Part shown: positions 7,293 to 16,276 of the stretch, one piece after another
How positions within the stretch are numbered: the first letter of the stretch is position 1
How the letters are laid out: each line of letters begins with the position of its first letter
Source of the DNA: Lysobacterales bacterium
Lineage (GTDB): Bacteria; Pseudomonadota; Gammaproteobacteria; Xanthomonadales; Rhodanobacteraceae
DNA length: 64,000 nt
Direction: 5' to 3'
NCBI GenBank assembly: GCA_016707485.1
Contig: JADJHN010000003.1
Location: 620,001-684,000 of the forward strand
Notes under the pieces: model-generated
The model's database searches: none
The model's input: the letters and a program-made list of their open reading frames with translations, nothing else
Told to the model about the DNA's origin: nothing
Made by a program: the position numbers and the translations under genes

Positions 7293-8432
7293 ATGCGCAT
7301 CGCGATCGTCACCGAGACATGGCCACCTGAGGTCAATGGCGTTGCCCTGACCGTGCAGTCGCTGGCGCATGGTTTGCAGCGCAACGGTCATGTCGTCGAA
7401 GTGATCCGCCCGATTCAGTCCAGTGACCGCAGCGAATCCTCCCCTCCGGCATTTGCAGAGCTCCTGGTCAGCAGCATGGCATTGCCGCGCTATCCCGGCC
7501 TGCGTCTTGGCATGCCTTCGCTTTCACGTCTGCTTCGGCATTGGCGAAGCAGCCGGCCTCAGGCCCTGTATGTCGCGACCGAGGGTCCACTCGGCCATGG
7601 CGCACTCTCCGCGGCGAAGCGACTTGGCATTCCCGCCTGTACCGGATTCCATACCCGTTTCGACGACTTCATCGCCGCCTATGGGTTTCCCTGGCTGACG
7701 CCGCTGGTATTTGCAGGCATGCGCCGCTTCCACAACCGCGCACAGGCAACCCTGGTTCCCACCGGGGAATTGGCGGACTTTCTACGCCAGCAGGGATTCT
7801 CCAGGATCAGCCTTCTTCGCCGCGCGGTTGATACGGAGCTCTTTCATCCACGCCGGCGCAGCGAGTCCCTGCGCAAGGACTGGGGAATTGGTGCACGCGA
7901 CATCGCCGTCATCCATGTCGGCAGACTCGCCAAGGAAAAGAATCTCGATCTCGCCGTGCAAGCCTTCCGCCAGATCCAGCACGATCATCCAGGCGCGCGC
8001 CTGATCATCGTCGGCGATGGTCCGGAACGCGCACGGATTGCCCTGGCAAATCCCGACATCGTGTTTGCCGGGATGCGCCATGGCGAGGACTTGTCATGCC
8101 ACTACGCCAGTGGTGACCTGTTCCTGTTCCCGAGCACAAGCGAAACGTTCGGGAATGTCACCATCGAGGCGATGGCATGTGGCTTGCCGGTGATCGCTTT
8201 CGACTACGGTGCCGCCCGCGAGCACATCGTGGATGGTCAATGTGGAATCGGCATTCCAATCGGCGACCGGGCAGCATTCGTCAGCGCGGCCCGACAGCTT
8301 GCATCCGCTCCGTCCCGCCGCGCGCGCATGGGTCGGGCGGCGCGAGCCGCCGTTGCCAGCCTGAGTCCGGACTCGGTGAACCTTCACTTCTCGGAACTGC
8401 TGGAGTCCCTGGTCATGGAGGCCGCCGCATGA
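7293..8432 (+). CDS. Glycosyltransferase family 4, GDP-mannose-dependent mannosyltransferase type
   Basis: 379 aa, two Rossmann domains of the GT-B fold. N-terminal acceptor domain opens MRIAIVTETWPPEVNGVA; the C-terminal donor domain has HVGRLAKEKNLDL, IIVGDGPER and the EX7E motif (Glu284 and Glu292 in SETFGNVTIEAMACGLP). It resembles lipid-linked mannosyl/glucuronosyl transferases that modify glycerolipids or polyisoprenyl carriers. The ATGA overlap with a PAP2-type lipid phosphatase downstream suggests a shared lipid-glycan task. Donor and acceptor cannot be read from sequence. Confidence 0.85.
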   Translation: MRIAIVTETWPPEVNGVALTVQSLAHGLQRNGHVVEVIRPIQSSDRSESSPPAFAELLVSSMALPRYPGLRLGMPSLSRLLRHWRSSRPQALYVATEGPLGHGALSAAKRLGIPACTGFHTRFDDFIAAYGFPWLTPLVFAGMRRFHNRAQATLVPTGELADFLRQQGFSRISLLRRAVDTELFHPRRRSESLRKDWGIGARDIAVIHVGRLAKEKNLDLAVQAFRQIQHDHPGARLIIVGDGPERARIALANPDIVFAGMRHGEDLSCHYASGDLFLFPSTSETFGNVTIEAMACGLPVIAFDYGAAREHIVDGQCGIGIPIGDRAAFVSAARQLASAPSRRARMGRAARAAVASLSPDSVNLHFSELLESLVMEAAA

Positions 8433-8968
8433 AACCGACTCCGGCCTGGCGCAATTTCGAATGGCTGAGCGGCGAGTGGCGGCTGTGCCTGGCATGCAAC
8501 CGCTGGGCTGGCGATCGCGCCATCGTCAGCCTGTTCCGCGTCATCAGCCGGCTTGGCGACGGCGCGGTCTGGTACGCGCTGATGCTCGGGATCGCCCTTT
8601 TCGGCGGCGCATCCGCTGGCCCGGCGGCCTTGCACATGGCGGTGTCCGGAGTCATCGCAGCCACCCTGTACCGACTGCTGAAACGCTGGACGCGCAGGCC
8701 ACGCCCGTTTCGCAGTCATGCGCAGATTGTCGCGCATATTGCACCACTGGATGAATTCAGCTTTCCATCAGGACATACGCTGCATGCGGTCAACTTCAGT
8801 CTGATCGCGTCAGCGTGGTATCCGCAACTGATCGTGGTGCTGGCCCCCTTGACTGCGCTGATCGCCCTTTCGCGCGTCGTGCTCGGCCTGCACTATCCGA
8901 GCGATGTCGCGGTCGCGGTATTGATCGGCTTCGCCCTGGCCGAGAGTTCCTGCCTGCTGGTGTTCTGA
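8429..8968 (+). CDS. PAP2 family membrane lipid phosphatase
   Basis: 179 aa with several hydrophobic helices. All three phosphatase signature motifs are present: KX6RP (Lys85 to Pro93), PSGH (113-116) and SRX5H (148-155, SRVVLGLHYPSD). Hydrolyses phosphate from lipid substrates such as undecaprenyl pyrophosphate or phosphatidate at the membrane. The ATG overlaps the glycosyltransferase stop by four bases (ATGA), so translation is probably coupled. Convergent with the DAHP synthase gene; no strong terminator is visible in the 79-bp gap. Confidence 0.88.
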   Translation: MKPTPAWRNFEWLSGEWRLCLACNRWAGDRAIVSLFRVISRLGDGAVWYALMLGIALFGGASAGPAALHMAVSGVIAATLYRLLKRWTRRPRPFRSHAQIVAHIAPLDEFSFPSGHTLHAVNFSLIASAWYPQLIVVLAPLTALIALSRVVLGLHYPSDVAVAVLIGFALAESSCLLVF

Positions 8969-9047
8969 GCCGCCAGGCGCAGCTAGAAACCGCTGTCAGC
9001 GAAGCGCCGATACCTGCACTTGCACTCCCGCGCATTTCCGCCCGGAT

Positions 9048-10442
9048 CTATGCATTGCCGGTTGCGCAACCGACATCGCCGCGCTTGCGCACGATGAGCA
9101 TGGCCAGTTCCAGGGATTGCTCGTAATTCAGGCGCGGATCGACCGATGATTTGTACGCCCGCGAAAGGTCGGTCTCGGTCAGGTCACGGGCACCACCCAT
9201 GCATTCGGTTACGTTTTCTCCGGTCAGTTCAAGATGCACGCCACCAAGGCGCGTGCCGGCAGCTGCATGGATATCGAAAGCCTGGTCAAGCTCATCGCGG
9301 ATATTCTCGAATCGCCGGGTCTTCACGCCGTTGCCAACCGATTCGGTATTGCCGTGCATCGGATCGCAGCACCAGAGCACCTTCCGACCCGCCGATTTCA
9401 CCGCCTTCAGCAATGGCGGCAAGGACTTGGCGACGTGTTTCGCCCCCATGCGATGAATCAGGGTGAGGCGACCGGGTTCGTTGTCTGCATCGAGCACATC
9501 GATCAGACGCAGCAACTGGTCCGGCTGCGTCGATACGCCGACCTTGACGCCGATGGGATTGCGAATGCCACGACAGTATTCGACATGAGCCCCATCAATG
9601 TCGGCAGTGCGCATGCCGATCCACGGGAAATGCGTGGACAGGTTGAACCAGCCCCAGTGGCGAGGAACCTGACGGGTCATCGCCTCCTCGTAATGCAGCA
9701 GCAGGGCTTCGTGGGAAGTATGGAAATCGACACGCTGGAATTCAGCCACCGAACTGCCAACCAGCGTTTCCATGAAGCGCAGGGAATTGCCGATCGATTC
9801 GACCATCTGCCGGTATTCGCTTTGCAGTGGTGAATGCTCGACCCAGGCCAGGTCCCAGTATTCGGGGTGATGCAGGTCGGCAAAACCACCGTCGATCAGC
9901 GCGCGCACGAAGTTCATCGTCATTGCCGAATGAGCGTGCGCGCGGATCAAGCGCCCGGGATCGGCTCGCCGCGATGCCGCGTCGAATGCCGGCGCGTTGA
10001 CTATGTCGCCGCGATAGCATGGCAAGGTCACGCCATTGCGGACTTCGGTGTCGGCCGAACGTGGCTTGGCATACTGCCCGGCGAAGCGGCCGACACGGAC
10101 AATCGGCAACTTGAGCCCATGCGTCAGCACCAGGCTCATCTGCAGGATGACCTTGAGACGATTGGAAATCAGCGGCGAGCTGCAGTCATCGAAGCTTTCG
10201 GCGCAATCGCCGCCCTGCAACAGGAAACGCCGGCCTTCGGCGGCGTCGGCAAGCAGTCCGCGCAGGGCGAGGATTTCCCAGGAGGTGACCAGCGGGGGCA
10301 ACTGCCCGAGCCGGTTCAAGGCAACCGAAAGCTCGGCCGCGTCGTCATATTTCGGTTGCTGCACAGCCGGCTTTTGCCGCCACGACGTCGCCGACCAATT
10401 CTCCGGGTCCCGAACCGGAACAATATTGCGCTCGCGTTTCAT
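9048..10442 (-). CDS. Class II 3-deoxy-7-phosphoheptulonate synthase (DAHP synthase)
   Basis: Condenses phosphoenolpyruvate and erythrose-4-phosphate, the first step of the shikimate pathway. 464 aa, the type II (plant/Mycobacterium/Xanthomonas) family, not the AroFGH type. Motifs: WEILALRGLLADAAEGR, LLQGGDCAESF with the metal-binding Cys, FVRALIDGGFADLHHPEYWDL, TLIHRMGAKHV and WCCDPMHGNT. Start at the ATG at 10442 behind GAGG with 8-base spacing; an upstream Met at 10478 is less well placed. Confidence 0.93.
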   Translation of the reverse strand: MKRERNIVPVRDPENWSATSWRQKPAVQQPKYDDAAELSVALNRLGQLPPLVTSWEILALRGLLADAAEGRRFLLQGGDCAESFDDCSSPLISNRLKVILQMSLVLTHGLKLPIVRVGRFAGQYAKPRSADTEVRNGVTLPCYRGDIVNAPAFDAASRRADPGRLIRAHAHSAMTMNFVRALIDGGFADLHHPEYWDLAWVEHSPLQSEYRQMVESIGNSLRFMETLVGSSVAEFQRVDFHTSHEALLLHYEEAMTRQVPRHWGWFNLSTHFPWIGMRTADIDGAHVEYCRGIRNPIGVKVGVSTQPDQLLRLIDVLDADNEPGRLTLIHRMGAKHVAKSLPPLLKAVKSAGRKVLWCCDPMHGNTESVGNGVKTRRFENIRDELDQAFDIHAAAGTRLGGVHLELTGENVTECMGGARDLTETDLSRAYKSSVDPRLNYEQSLELAMLIVRKRGDVGCATGNA

Positions 10443-10502
10443 CGAAAACCTCGTTTGCTGCACCGCGGCATCCATCATGCCACAGGCAAACGACGAGCGT
10501 AA

Positions 10503-10994
10503 TCAGGCGCGACGGAAGCCTGCCCACAGCGACGCGACAAACAGCACGACAAAACAGAGGAAGACCCAAGCGGGCATCGACTGGCCAAGAAATGTCCAGT
10601 CGATCACGCCGCAATCCTGGTCACGGATGAAGATCGTCTTCAGGAATTGCAGGGCGCCGTAGTTGTCCAGTGCGTATTCGAACGAGGGGGCACAACCTTC
10701 GAGCTGCTCCGGCGGCAGGTGCTGCAGGTAGACATGGCGCCCGGCAATGTAGGCACCACCGACCGCCATCAGCGCAGCCAGCAGGCCATACACGCGCGTG
10801 CCGACCCTGCCCGGGCCATGCAAGACGGCAATCAGCGCAACCAGGCCAACCGCACAGACGAAAACGCGCTGCACCATGCACAACATGCACGGCTCGTAAT
10901 GCAGGACGTACTGGGCAAAGAACGCATAGCCCATCAGCAGCACACAGGCACAGGCAATCAGGAGGAAGATCTTGCGCGAGGAGAGATTGAACAT
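10503..10994 (-). CDS. dsbB: Disulfide bond formation protein B
   Basis: Inner-membrane quinone reductase that reoxidises periplasmic DsbA. 163 aa, four membrane helices. The two redox pairs are visible: Cys36/Cys39 (CMLC) and Cys101/Cys128 in the second periplasmic loop. Start at the ATG at 10994. It lies downstream of the alpha-operon terminator (11133-11158) and so should have its own promoter in the intervening 140 bases. DAHP synthase follows after 60 bases. Confidence 0.92.
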   Translation of the reverse strand: MFNLSSRKIFLLIACACVLLMGYAFFAQYVLHYEPCMLCMVQRVFVCAVGLVALIAVLHGPGRVGTRVYGLLAALMAVGGAYIAGRHVYLQHLPPEQLEGCAPSFEYALDNYGALQFLKTIFIRDQDCGVIDWTFLGQSMPAWVFLCFVVLFVASLWAGFRRA

Positions 10995-11132
10995 GCTTGA
11001 AACTCCGCTGGCAGGCTTGAAGGTAGCAAACTCAGACCCGGCGGTTACATTCAGGTTCCCTGCCCGACGTCTGCATCCGGCCAGCCAGGCATCCTTGCCG
11101 AACATGAAGGGAGATGCAGTCTGCTGAAAACG

Positions 11133-11158
11133 AAAAGGCCCCGTCAAAACGGGGCCTT
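11133..11158 (-). terminator. Rho-independent terminator of the alpha operon
   Basis: Perfect 10-bp stem AAGGCCCCGT / ACGGGGCCTT with a 4-base loop, followed on the minus strand by TTTTCGTTTTC. It lies 24 bases beyond the rplQ stop and marks the end of the ribosomal supercluster. Confidence 0.88.
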
Positions 11159-11181
11159 CGATTTGTTGCGCCGGGCCGGAA

Positions 11182-11565
11182 TCAATCCTCGGCGGCGACA
11201 GCGTTCTGCGGGCGATCGAGCAGCTCGACGTAGGCCATCGGCGCATTGTCGCCGACACGGTACCCGCATTTGAGGATGCGCAGATAGCCACCCTTGCGCT
11301 CGCGAAAGCGTGGGCCAAGCTCGACGAACAACTTGCCGACCGCCTGCTTGTCGCGCAAACGCGCGAACGCAAGCCGACGATTGGCGACGCCGTCGGTCTT
11401 CGCAAGGGTAATCAGCGGCTCGGCGACGCGGCGCAGTTCCTTGGCCTTCGGCAAGGTGGTGCGAATCAGCTCGTGCTTGAACAACGACGCGGCCATGTTC
11501 TTGAACATCGCTTCGCGATGGCTGCTCGTGCGATTGAGTTTGCGTCCGGATTTTTGGTGGCGCAT
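11182..11565 (-). CDS. rplQ: 50S ribosomal protein bL17
   Basis: 127 aa, matching the roughly 127 aa family. Begins MRHQKSGRKLNRTSSHREAM, the canonical L17 N-terminus, with KELRRVAEPLITLAK after it. Sits by the polypeptide exit tunnel. Last gene of the alpha operon, 176 bases after rpoA with a GGGAAT palindrome in between and a terminator after it. Confidence 0.97.
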   Translation of the reverse strand: MRHQKSGRKLNRTSSHREAMFKNMAASLFKHELIRTTLPKAKELRRVAEPLITLAKTDGVANRRLAFARLRDKQAVGKLFVELGPRFRERKGGYLRILKCGYRVGDNAPMAYVELLDRPQNAVAAED

Positions 11566-11642
11566 GGTGAAATTCTCGCTATCTGTTGTTATGAAAAGCC
11601 GGCGCCTGTGTCCGACTCCCCGCGGTTACCCGCTTTTTTTAT

Positions 11643-11733
11643 GGGAATTGGGAATGGGGAATCGGGAATGGTTGAAACGAAGCTTCACTCCGCCTTGGCT
11701 TGCCGATTCCCTGATCCCTATTCTCTATTCCCG
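11643..11733. repeat. GGGAATN palindromic element 2 (rpoA-rplQ gap)
   Basis: G-rich arm 11643-11671 (four GGG tracts) and C-rich arm 11703-11733 flank a loop of about 31 bases. Transcribed, it would fold into a long imperfect hairpin between rpoA and rplQ. The loop resembles that of elements 5 and 8 (both near tuf), so this is one dispersed family. Confidence 0.85.
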
Positions 11734-11741
11734 CTGCCAAA

Positions 11742-12737
11742 TCAACCCAACTGCATGCCGTGCGAGATCCCCGGAGGTGGCCAGGAATCGAGCTTCATGC
11801 CGAGTGAAAGGCCACGCTGTCCGAGCACATCCTTGATCTCGGTCAGCGACTTCTTGCCGAGATTCGGCGTCTTCAGCAATTCAACCTCGGTCTTTTGCAC
11901 GAGATCGCCGATGTAGTAGATGCTTTCCGCCTTGAGGCAGTTGGCCGACCGCACGGTGAGTTCCAGGTCGTCGATCGGACGCAGCAGGACCGGGTCGACG
12001 CCGCTCTTGTCAGCCTTCGCATCCGCACTCTCGCGCCGGGTGAAGTCGCCAAAGATCGAGATCTGGTCCTGCAGGATCTCCGCGGCCTTGCGCACGGCTT
12101 CCTCGGCATCGATCGCACCATTGGTGTCGATCTCGAGAACCAGCTTGTCGAGGTCGGTACGCTGTTCCAGACGCGCACTGTCAACCTGATAGGCGACGCG
12201 ACGCACAGGGCAGAATGAAGCATCGAGTTGCAGGCGACCGATCGGGCGTGCTTCCTCATCAGGCAATCGACGCGAAACCGCTGGCTGGTAGCCAACGCCG
12301 CGGGCGACCTTCAAACGCATGTTGAGGGCGACATCCTTGGTCAGGTGACAGATCACATGTTCCGGATTGACGATCTCGACCGAATGATCGACGGTAATGT
12401 CACCAGCGGTGACGACACCCTTGCCCTTCTTGCTCAGAGTCAACGTGGTCTCGTCATGTCCGTGCATGCGGATGGCCACATCCTTGATGTTGAGCAGGAC
12501 TTCAATGACGTCCTCCTGCAAACCTTCAAGCGTGGTGTACTCATGCAAGACGTTGTCGATTTCGACCTCGGTGATGGCGCAGCCGGGGATCGAGGACAAG
12601 AGGACGCGACGCAGAGCATTGCCGAGGGTGTGGCCGAAACCACGTTCCAGAGGCTCGACCACGACCTTGGCGTGATTGAGACCAGTACGCTCGACTTGAA
12701 TGCCCCGGGGACGCAGCACATTGGTGGATCCTGCCAT
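11742..12737 (-). CDS. rpoA: DNA-directed RNA polymerase subunit alpha
   Basis: 331 aa (family about 329). N-terminal dimerisation and assembly domain (VEPLERGFGHTLGNALRRVLLSS, residues about 30-50) and the helix-hairpin C-terminal domain with LKAESIYYIGDLVQ and LGKKSLTEIKDVL. The extreme C-terminus (ISHGMQLG) is variable in the family. Alpha operon order is rpsM-rpsK-rpsD-rpoA-rplQ, as in E. coli. Confidence 0.98.
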   Translation of the reverse strand: MAGSTNVLRPRGIQVERTGLNHAKVVVEPLERGFGHTLGNALRRVLLSSIPGCAITEVEIDNVLHEYTTLEGLQEDVIEVLLNIKDVAIRMHGHDETTLTLSKKGKGVVTAGDITVDHSVEIVNPEHVICHLTKDVALNMRLKVARGVGYQPAVSRRLPDEEARPIGRLQLDASFCPVRRVAYQVDSARLEQRTDLDKLVLEIDTNGAIDAEEAVRKAAEILQDQISIFGDFTRRESADAKADKSGVDPVLLRPIDDLELTVRSANCLKAESIYYIGDLVQKTEVELLKTPNLGKKSLTEIKDVLGQRGLSLGMKLDSWPPPGISHGMQLG

Positions 12738-12765
12738 GAACAGGGACTCCGAAAGTTGCGGTGGA

Positions 12766-13392
12766 TTACTTCGAGTAAAGCTCGATGATCAGGCTCTCGT
12801 TGATGTCCGAGGGCAGATCCGAACGCTCGGGCAGCGACTTGAAAATGCCGCTGAACTTCTTGGCGTCGACCTCGACCCAGGCGGGAACCAGATCCATCTC
12901 CTGGGAGACGGTGACCGATTCCTGCACGCGCAATTGACTGCGTGCGTTCTCGGTGAGCGATATCTCGTCGCCCGGCCGTACCTGGTAGGACGGCAGGTTG
13001 ACGCGCTTGCCATTCACCGAAACCGCACGATGGGCGACAAGCTGACGAGCCTGGGCGCGGGTGACCGCAAAGCCCATGCGATAGACGACGTTGTCAAGAC
13101 GCGCTTCCAGTTGGCGAAGCAGGTTCTCACCGGCATTGCCCTTCTGTGTCGATGCCTTGACGTAATACTTGTGGAACTGGCGCTCAAGCAGGCCATAAAT
13201 GCGCTTGACCTTCTGCTTCTCGCGCAGCTGTACGCCGTAGTCGGACAGGCGACCCTTGCGGGCAGCGCCATGTTGTCCAGGCTTCTGTTCCAGCTTGCAC
13301 TTCGAATCGATCGCGCGTGCCGGGCTCTTGAGGCTGAGATCAGCGCCTTCGCGCCGGGCCAGCTTGCAGGTGGGTCCGATATAACGAGCCAT
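12766..13392 (-). CDS. rpsD: 30S ribosomal protein uS4
   Basis: 208 aa, starting MARYIGPTCKLARREG at the ATG at 13392. The S4 RNA-binding domain lies at about residues 97-160 (RLDNVVYRMGF, SVNGKRVNLPSY). Primary 16S rRNA binder; in E. coli it represses translation of the alpha operon. No cysteine zinc cluster, as is usual for the non-zinc form. Confidence 0.98.
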   Translation of the reverse strand: MARYIGPTCKLARREGADLSLKSPARAIDSKCKLEQKPGQHGAARKGRLSDYGVQLREKQKVKRIYGLLERQFHKYYVKASTQKGNAGENLLRQLEARLDNVVYRMGFAVTRAQARQLVAHRAVSVNGKRVNLPSYQVRPGDEISLTENARSQLRVQESVTVSQEMDLVPAWVEVDAKKFSGIFKSLPERSDLPSDINESLIIELYSK

Positions 13393-13403
13393 TTCGGTAT
13401 CCT

Positions 13404-13793
13404 TTAGACGCGACGCTTCTTCGGCGGACGGCACCCGTTGTGCGGGATCGGCGTCACGTCGATGATGTTGGTAACCTTGAAACCGACGTTGTTCAGCGAA
13501 CGAACGGCGGATTCGCGACCCGGGCCGGGGCCCTTGATACGCACTTCGATTGTCTTGACGCCATATTCGGCGGCAACACGTGCAGCCTTCTCGGCGGCAA
13601 CCTGTGCGGCGAACGGCGTGGACTTGCGTGAACCACGGAAACCGGCCCCGCCAGCAGTTGCCCAGGAAAGGGCATTGCCTTGGCGATCGGTGATCGTGAC
13701 CACGGTGTTGTTGAAAGACGCCTGCACGTGGCAGATTGCGTCAGTCACAACGCGCTTGATCTTTTTCTTCGGCTTGGCGACCGGCTTGTTCAT
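13404..13793 (-). CDS. rpsK: 30S ribosomal protein uS11
   Basis: 129 aa, the E. coli length. Contains SFNNTVVTITDRQGN, GSRKSTPFAAQVAAE and the C-terminal DVTPIPHNGCRPPKKRRV. Platform protein near the mRNA exit. Located between rpsM and rpsD in conserved order. Confidence 0.98.
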   Translation of the reverse strand: MNKPVAKPKKKIKRVVTDAICHVQASFNNTVVTITDRQGNALSWATAGGAGFRGSRKSTPFAAQVAAEKAARVAAEYGVKTIEVRIKGPGPGRESAVRSLNNVGFKVTNIIDVTPIPHNGCRPPKKRRV

Positions 13794-13811
13794 GATTCGT
13801 TTCCGGGCAGA

Positions 13812-14168
13812 TTATTTTCTGATCGCACGACGCGGACCCTTGCGGGTACGGGCATTCGTACGCGTGCGCTGACCGCGCATCGGCAGGCCACGGCGATGAC
13901 GCAAGCCGCGATAGCAACCGAGATCGATCAAACGCTTGATCGCAATACCGACTTCCCGGCGCAGATCGCCTTCGACCGTGTACTTCGCAACTTCGTGACG
14001 GATCTTCTCGACTTCCGCCTCGGTGAGATCCTTGATCCTGGTCGACGGCGCGACACCCGCGTCCAGACAGACCTTCCGCGACCGTGAACGGCCGATTCCA
14101 AAAATGCTTTGCAGACCGATCACAGTATGTTTCTGGACCGGAAGGTTGACACCCGCAATGCGCGCCAT
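13812..14168 (-). CDS. rpsM: 30S ribosomal protein uS13
   Basis: 118 aa. N-terminus MARIAGVNLPVQKH and the C-terminal tail GLPMRGQRTRTNARTRKG contacting the P-site tRNA. Contacts helix 42 and forms bridge B1. The gene before it is secY, 131 bases upstream; rpmJ, found here in E. coli, is absent. Confidence 0.98.
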   Translation of the reverse strand: MARIAGVNLPVQKHTVIGLQSIFGIGRSRSRKVCLDAGVAPSTRIKDLTEAEVEKIRHEVAKYTVEGDLRREVGIAIKRLIDLGCYRGLRHRRGLPMRGQRTRTNARTRKGPRRAIRK

Positions 14169-14299
14169 GTTTGCATGTCTCCGAAAGAACTAAATGCGCA
14201 GTGAACTTCGTATTCTATCTGTTATCAAGGGAAACTGAAACCCCTTGATGCCTGCCCCAATTCCTGCGGGAACTGGTGGCAGCAGCCCTTGCCGGCCTC

Positions 14300-15613
14300 T
14301 CAGCGACCTTTGAGGTTCGCCTTCTTGAGCAGGCTTTCATATTGGTGCGAGACCAGGTGGGCCTGGATCTGCGCGGTGAAATCCATGACAACCACGACCA
14401 CGATGAGCAGCGATGTGCCACCAAAATAAAACGGCACATGCCAGGCATTGCGCAGCAGGTCCGGAACCAGACACACCGCAACCAGATAGACCGCACCAAT
14501 TGCAGTGAGGCGGGTCATCACGCCGTCGATATAGTCTGCAGTCGCCTTCCCGGGCCGCAGGCCCGGGATCAAGGCACCCGAGCGCTTCAGGTTGTCCGCG
14601 GTTTCCTGCGAATTGAAGACCAGCGCGGTATAGAAAAAAGCGAAGATCACGATCATCAAGCCGTAGATGACCATGTGCAGCGGCTCGCCCGGACCCAACG
14701 CCGAAGTCAGTTGTTGCAGCCAGCGGACCTCGTTCGAACTGCTGAACCATGCCGCCGCGGTCGCCGGGAACATGATCAGGCTGGAAGCGAAGATCGGCGG
14801 AATGACGCCGGACATGTTTATCTTCAGCGGCAGATGCGAGCTCTGGTTCATGTATGCACGACCGGCACCACCCTGCTTGCGGGCGTAGTTGACCGTGATG
14901 CGGCGCTGGCCACGCTCCATGAAGACGACAAATGCCGTCACGGCGAGGACGGCGACAAGCACCATCATCAGCTTGAGCCAGGTCAGCTCTCCGCTGCTGG
15001 CCATGCCCAGGGTATGCACCACTGCGGTTGGCAAGCCGGCGACGATGCCGCCGAAAATGATCAGCGAGATGCCGTTGCCGATGCCGCGCTCGGTAATCTG
15101 CTCACCCAGCCACATCAGGAACAACGTACCCGCGGTCAGGCCGACAACCGTACCAAACACGAAACTCGGGCCTGGCGCGTAAACGACACCCGCCTGCGTC
15201 TGCAGCATGGTCGCCACGCCGAACGACTGGAACGCCGACAACCCGACCGTGCCCCAACGCGTGTACATGGTCAGCTTGCGGCGCCCCGACTCGCCTTCCT
15301 TCTTCAATGCCGCCCAGGCCGGAATGACCGAACTGAACATCTGCACGACGATGGACGCCGAGATATACGGGATCACGCCAAGGGCGAACAGCGAAAAACG
15401 ACTGAGCGCGCCACCCGAAAACATGTTGAACATGTCGATCAGGCCGCCGCTGTTGGATACCAGACGTGCCATCGCCTCGGGATTCACGCCGGGAACCGGA
15501 ATGAACGAGCCCAAACGGAACACGACGAGCGCACCGACCACAAACAGCAAGCGCTGCTTGAGCTCGGTCAGCTTGCCGAGCGATGCCATACCGCTGGATT
15601 TCGGGGCTGCCAC
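14300..15613 (-). CDS. secY: Protein translocase subunit SecY
   Basis: 437 aa inner-membrane channel of the Sec translocon with ten membrane helices. Recognisable: SFIPVPGVNP near the start, the plug/TM2 region GGALSRFSLFALGVIPYISAS, NYARKQGGAGRAY and the C-terminal cytoplasmic loop. Last gene of the spc operon here, two bases after rplO. Works with SecE, encoded at 41333-41722 in the same supercluster. Confidence 0.98.
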   Translation of the reverse strand: MAAPKSSGMASLGKLTELKQRLLFVVGALVVFRLGSFIPVPGVNPEAMARLVSNSGGLIDMFNMFSGGALSRFSLFALGVIPYISASIVVQMFSSVIPAWAALKKEGESGRRKLTMYTRWGTVGLSAFQSFGVATMLQTQAGVVYAPGPSFVFGTVVGLTAGTLFLMWLGEQITERGIGNGISLIIFGGIVAGLPTAVVHTLGMASSGELTWLKLMMVLVAVLAVTAFVVFMERGQRRITVNYARKQGGAGRAYMNQSSHLPLKINMSGVIPPIFASSLIMFPATAAAWFSSSNEVRWLQQLTSALGPGEPLHMVIYGLMIVIFAFFYTALVFNSQETADNLKRSGALIPGLRPGKATADYIDGVMTRLTAIGAVYLVAVCLVPDLLRNAWHVPFYFGGTSLLIVVVVVMDFTAQIQAHLVSHQYESLLKKANLKGR

Positions 15614-15615
15614 GG

Positions 15616-16050
15616 TTACTCGATGCTCCCGCCAGCCGCTTCGATCGCAGCGCGAGCGCCGGCCGTGACTGCGACGCCACGAACCTTGATGGCGCGGGTC
15701 AGTTCACCCTTCTTCACGATCTTCGCACGCTCGGCACGGGTCTCGACCAGTCCAGCAGCCTTGAGTGCGTCAAAATCGATGACATCGAGACCAAGTCCAT
15801 CCAGCCTGTAGAGGAGGACTTCGCTGATTTCAATTGCCTTTCTGGAACGAAAACCGACCTTCGGCAAACGGCGCTGCAAAGGCATCTGACCGCCTTCAAA
15901 TCCCGCCTTGACCTTGCCCTTGCCGGAACGTGCAAACTGGCCTTTGTGACCACGACCGCAGGTCTTGCCAAGGCCGGATCCGATGCCGCGGCCAACGCGA
16001 ACGCCTTCTTTGCGCGCGCCGGCTGCAGGCTTGAGTGTATTGAGACGCAT
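15616..16050 (-). CDS. rplO: 50S ribosomal protein uL15
   Basis: 144 aa, starting MRLNTLKPAAGARK at the ATG at 16050. Glycine/arginine-rich N-terminal extension (RVGRGIGSGLGKTCGRGHKG) penetrates 23S rRNA. Order rpmD-rplO-secY as in E. coli. Confidence 0.98.
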   Translation of the reverse strand: MRLNTLKPAAGARKEGVRVGRGIGSGLGKTCGRGHKGQFARSGKGKVKAGFEGGQMPLQRRLPKVGFRSRKAIEISEVLLYRLDGLGLDVIDFDALKAAGLVETRAERAKIVKKGELTRAIKVRGVAVTAGARAAIEAAGGSIE

Positions 16051-16078
16051 GGAATCGACTCCTGATTCTGGATGACGC

Positions 16079-16276
16079 TTAGGCGTCATTCTCGACGCTG
16101 ACGAGGTAACTGACCTGATTGATCAGACCACGAACCGACGGCGAGTCTTTCAATTCACGCACATCGTTGATCTTGCGCAGGCCAAGGGCCTTGACGCTCA
16201 AACGATGACGACCCTGGCAGCTGTTCGGGCTCTTGACCAGGCGCACGCGCACGGTCTTGGGATTTGAATTAGCCAT
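16079..16276 (-). CDS. rpmD: 50S ribosomal protein uL30
   Basis: 65 aa, MANSNPKTVRVRLVKSPNSC at the start, with GLRKINDVRELKDSPSVRGLI typical of L30. The ATG at 16276 overlaps the rpsE stop by eight bases (ATGGCTAA), so translation is probably coupled. Confidence 0.97.
   Translation of the reverse strand: MANSNPKTVRVRLVKSPNSCQGRHRLSVKALGLRKINDVRELKDSPSVRGLINQVSYLVSVENDA

Noticed and set aside
14169..14299. rpmJ between secY and rpsM
   Set aside because: No frame with the L36 cysteine pattern exists in these 131 bases.
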